Shown one piece after another: positions 63,601-64,000 of a stretch of 64,000 bases of DNA. Numbering within the stretch: position 1 is the first letter of the stretch; the number at the start of each line of letters is the position of its first letter. This stretch comes from Myxococcus eversor (lineage in GTDB: Bacteria > Myxococcota > Myxococcia > Myxococcales > Myxococcaceae): the NCBI RefSeq assembly GCF_010894455.1, contig NZ_JAAIXY010000004.1, positions 372,001-436,000 on the forward strand, given 5' to 3'. Below the pieces are notes generated by a model, which worked only from the letters and a program-made list of their open reading frames with translations, searched no databases and had not been told where the DNA came from. A program made the translations under genes and the position numbers.

Positions 63601-64000
63601 CTGGCGCTCTTCGGCGCGGAGGGAGGTGTCGTCGACGAGCTCGGCTTCTCCCAGCCCCTCTTCCTTCCCGATGAAGGGGAGCGCCGCGTGCACCTGCTCT
63701 ACACGCCCGAGGGTGAGCGCGCGGGGAGGTTCGAGATCTTCAGCCAGGAGGCGCACGGCGGCGAAGCCGAGCCGTCATGGACCCTGCATGCCCACGGCAA
63801 GCTCTCCGCTGCGGCGCGAGAGTCGGGAGGACGTGTCGACGTCCAGGCGCTCCGGACCGCGCTCGACACCGAAGTGGCCGTGGATGGCTATTACGAGAAG
63901 CTGGGCCGCGCGGGCCTCGCCTATGGCCCCAGCTTCCGCGCGATTCGGGGACTGTGGCGCGGTGGGAGCGAGGTCCTGGGCAAGCTCGCCCTGTCCGGTG
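60631..64000 (+). CDS. PKS module KS-AT-DH..., 3' truncated by window end
   Basis: An ATG at 60631, 9 bp after the radical SAM stop, opens a frame that stays open to the edge (1123 residues visible). An N-terminal docking helix (EMTPLQRAALAIKTLRARVEGLE) closely resembles that of the second PKS protein of the cluster. KS (~38-460; TACSSA, EAHGTGT, KTNLGH) is intact. AT (~568-880; GQGSQ, GHSVGE, HAFH) is a malonyl-CoA type. The DH begins at ~938 with HAVYGQVVVPG. The rest, presumably DH-KR-ACP, lies outside. It is placed after the thioesterase gene, so order on the chromosome and order of action differ. It may supply an extra polyene extension. Confidence 0.9.
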   Translation, partial: MSNDSTSSPPEEMTPLQRAALAIKTLRARVEGLEHARSEPIAIIGMGCRFPGGADTPGRYWELLRAGVDAVGPVPADRWDAGAYYAEDPDAAWKMTVREGGFLSQPIAAFDCEFFGLSPREASYVDPQQRLMLEVAWESLEDAGIAPGSLAGSDTGVYVGFLSSDYGRVPFNALPTRDLPYMGTGNELSFSAGRVSYVLGLQGPSMVVATACSSALVSAHLACQALRQGECSLALAGGVNLILHPDNNIVLSKMRALAPDGRSKTFDASANGYGRGEGCGVLVLKRLSDALRDKDRIHAVIRGSAVNHDGPSGGLTVPHGPAQEKLLRKALKSAGLSPSDVRYVEAHGTGTPLGDPIELRALDAVLGVGRSAEEPLIVGSVKTNLGHLESAAGAAGLIKVALSLRHGEIPPHLHFRHPSPAIDWDQLRLRIPTQLTAWPAGPRVAGTSGFGLSGVNAHVLVEQAPPEPPRAPEAFPRPVHLLALSARSQEALGALALRYEEALGGAELAAQPLEDICFTANTGRTHFQHRLAVLGETREGLREQLQTFLAGRDAPPPVPRVGGAPRIAFLFTGQGSQRLGMGEELFRTEPVFRQTLLRCDEVLAPLMGQSLLELLYPSARDDLARARLDATGNTQPALFALEYALARTWMAWGIVPDFVMGHSVGELVAACVADVFTLEEGLQLVAARARLMQSLPSGGAMAAVSADPALVEELLPRYAGQVSIAALNGPRSVVISGREGAVSDCLGELNKRGKRGSPLRVSHAFHSALMDPILDAYSREVAKVRLQPPAIPLISNVSGHEAGPELMEPRYWVEQLRGPVRFARSMETLSRAGVTAFLEVGPKPTLAAMGQECVAGEGTLWVASLRPERSDWRQMLEGLAALYGAGATVKWHGLDEGRERRKVALPGYPFQRKRHWMELAGTGWDRQGVRARSAAGVHPLLGNRQASPARVQQFESSLGPATPAFLRDHAVYGQVVVPGAAYVEMGLAAGLALFGAEGGVVDELGFSQPLFLPDEGERRVHLLYTPEGERAGRFEIFSQEAHGGEAEPSWTLHAHGKLSAAARESGGRVDVQALRTALDTEVAVDGYYEKLGRAGLAYGPSFRAIRGLWRGGSEVLGKLALSG

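Noticed and set aside
1..64000. CRISPR arrays, insertion sequences, prophage or integrase genes
   Set aside because: No regularly spaced repeats, terminal inverted repeats with a transposase, or phage genes were seen; the AbiEii-like gene has no adjacent antitoxin or mobile context.

Overview
This is a GC-rich (roughly 70 percent), densely packed chromosomal window. Frequent 1-4 bp start/stop overlaps, many short exported or lipoprotein genes, an ECF sigma/anti-sigma pair, a TPR/cyclic-nucleotide protein and a large hybrid NRPS/PKS locus with TubC-type docking domains all point to a myxobacterium, most likely Myxococcaceae (Myxococcus, Pyxidicoccus, Corallococcus, Stigmatella relatives). This is inference from style and content; no rRNA or species marker lies in the window.

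Region 1 (1-18.5 kb) is housekeeping and accessory. It holds an AI-2E/PerM-type permease, a Lys/Pro-rich outer-membrane protein and a tightly overlapping minus-strand block. That block contains an ECF sigma factor, a polytopic membrane protein (putative anti-sigma), a small SH3-like protein, then an RNA ligase, an ITPase/HAM1-fusion protein and an AbiEii-type nucleotidyltransferase. The last three look like a candidate RNA-repair or nucleotide-editing cassette. There follow a membrane metallophosphoesterase, an FKBP lipoprotein, a TPR-cNMP protein, three exported Cys-containing proteins (two share a domain), an elongation factor G paralogue with a long leader, and a DEAD-box helicase with an RGG-like tail. 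A hotdog thioesterase and a TetR regulator are divergent around a tandem TAGAAT operator.

Region 2 (19.2-64 kb) is an NRPS/PKS cluster whose logic matches the DKxanthene yellow pigments of myxobacteria (pyrrole, methyloxazoline, polyene, asparagine). A minus-strand pair encodes a stand-alone prolyl adenylation enzyme (binding code DLLYLALVCK) and a prolyl-carrier dehydrogenase; together they would make a pyrrole-2-carboxyl starter. Divergently transcribed from them is the assembly line: a KS-ACP protein with a crippled KS and no AT; KS-AT(defective)-KR-ACP, which would give a beta-hydroxy extension; Cy-A-PCP-KS-AT-DH-KR-ACP, for the oxazoline and first polyene unit; two KS-AT-DH-KR-ACP proteins; and C-A(Asn-type)-PCP-TE. 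Behind the thioesterase lie a patatin-like lipase, an ArsA/Get3-like ATPase, a small unknown protein, a KS-less MT-KR-ACP protein, a B12-type radical SAM protein with a CX7CX2C cluster motif, and another PKS (KS-AT-DH...) that runs off the window.

The oddest points are the two consecutive AT-defective modules at the start of the line, the KS-less methyltransferase protein next to a RiPP-type radical SAM methyltransferase, and the RNA ligase/ITPase/nucleotidyltransferase operon.
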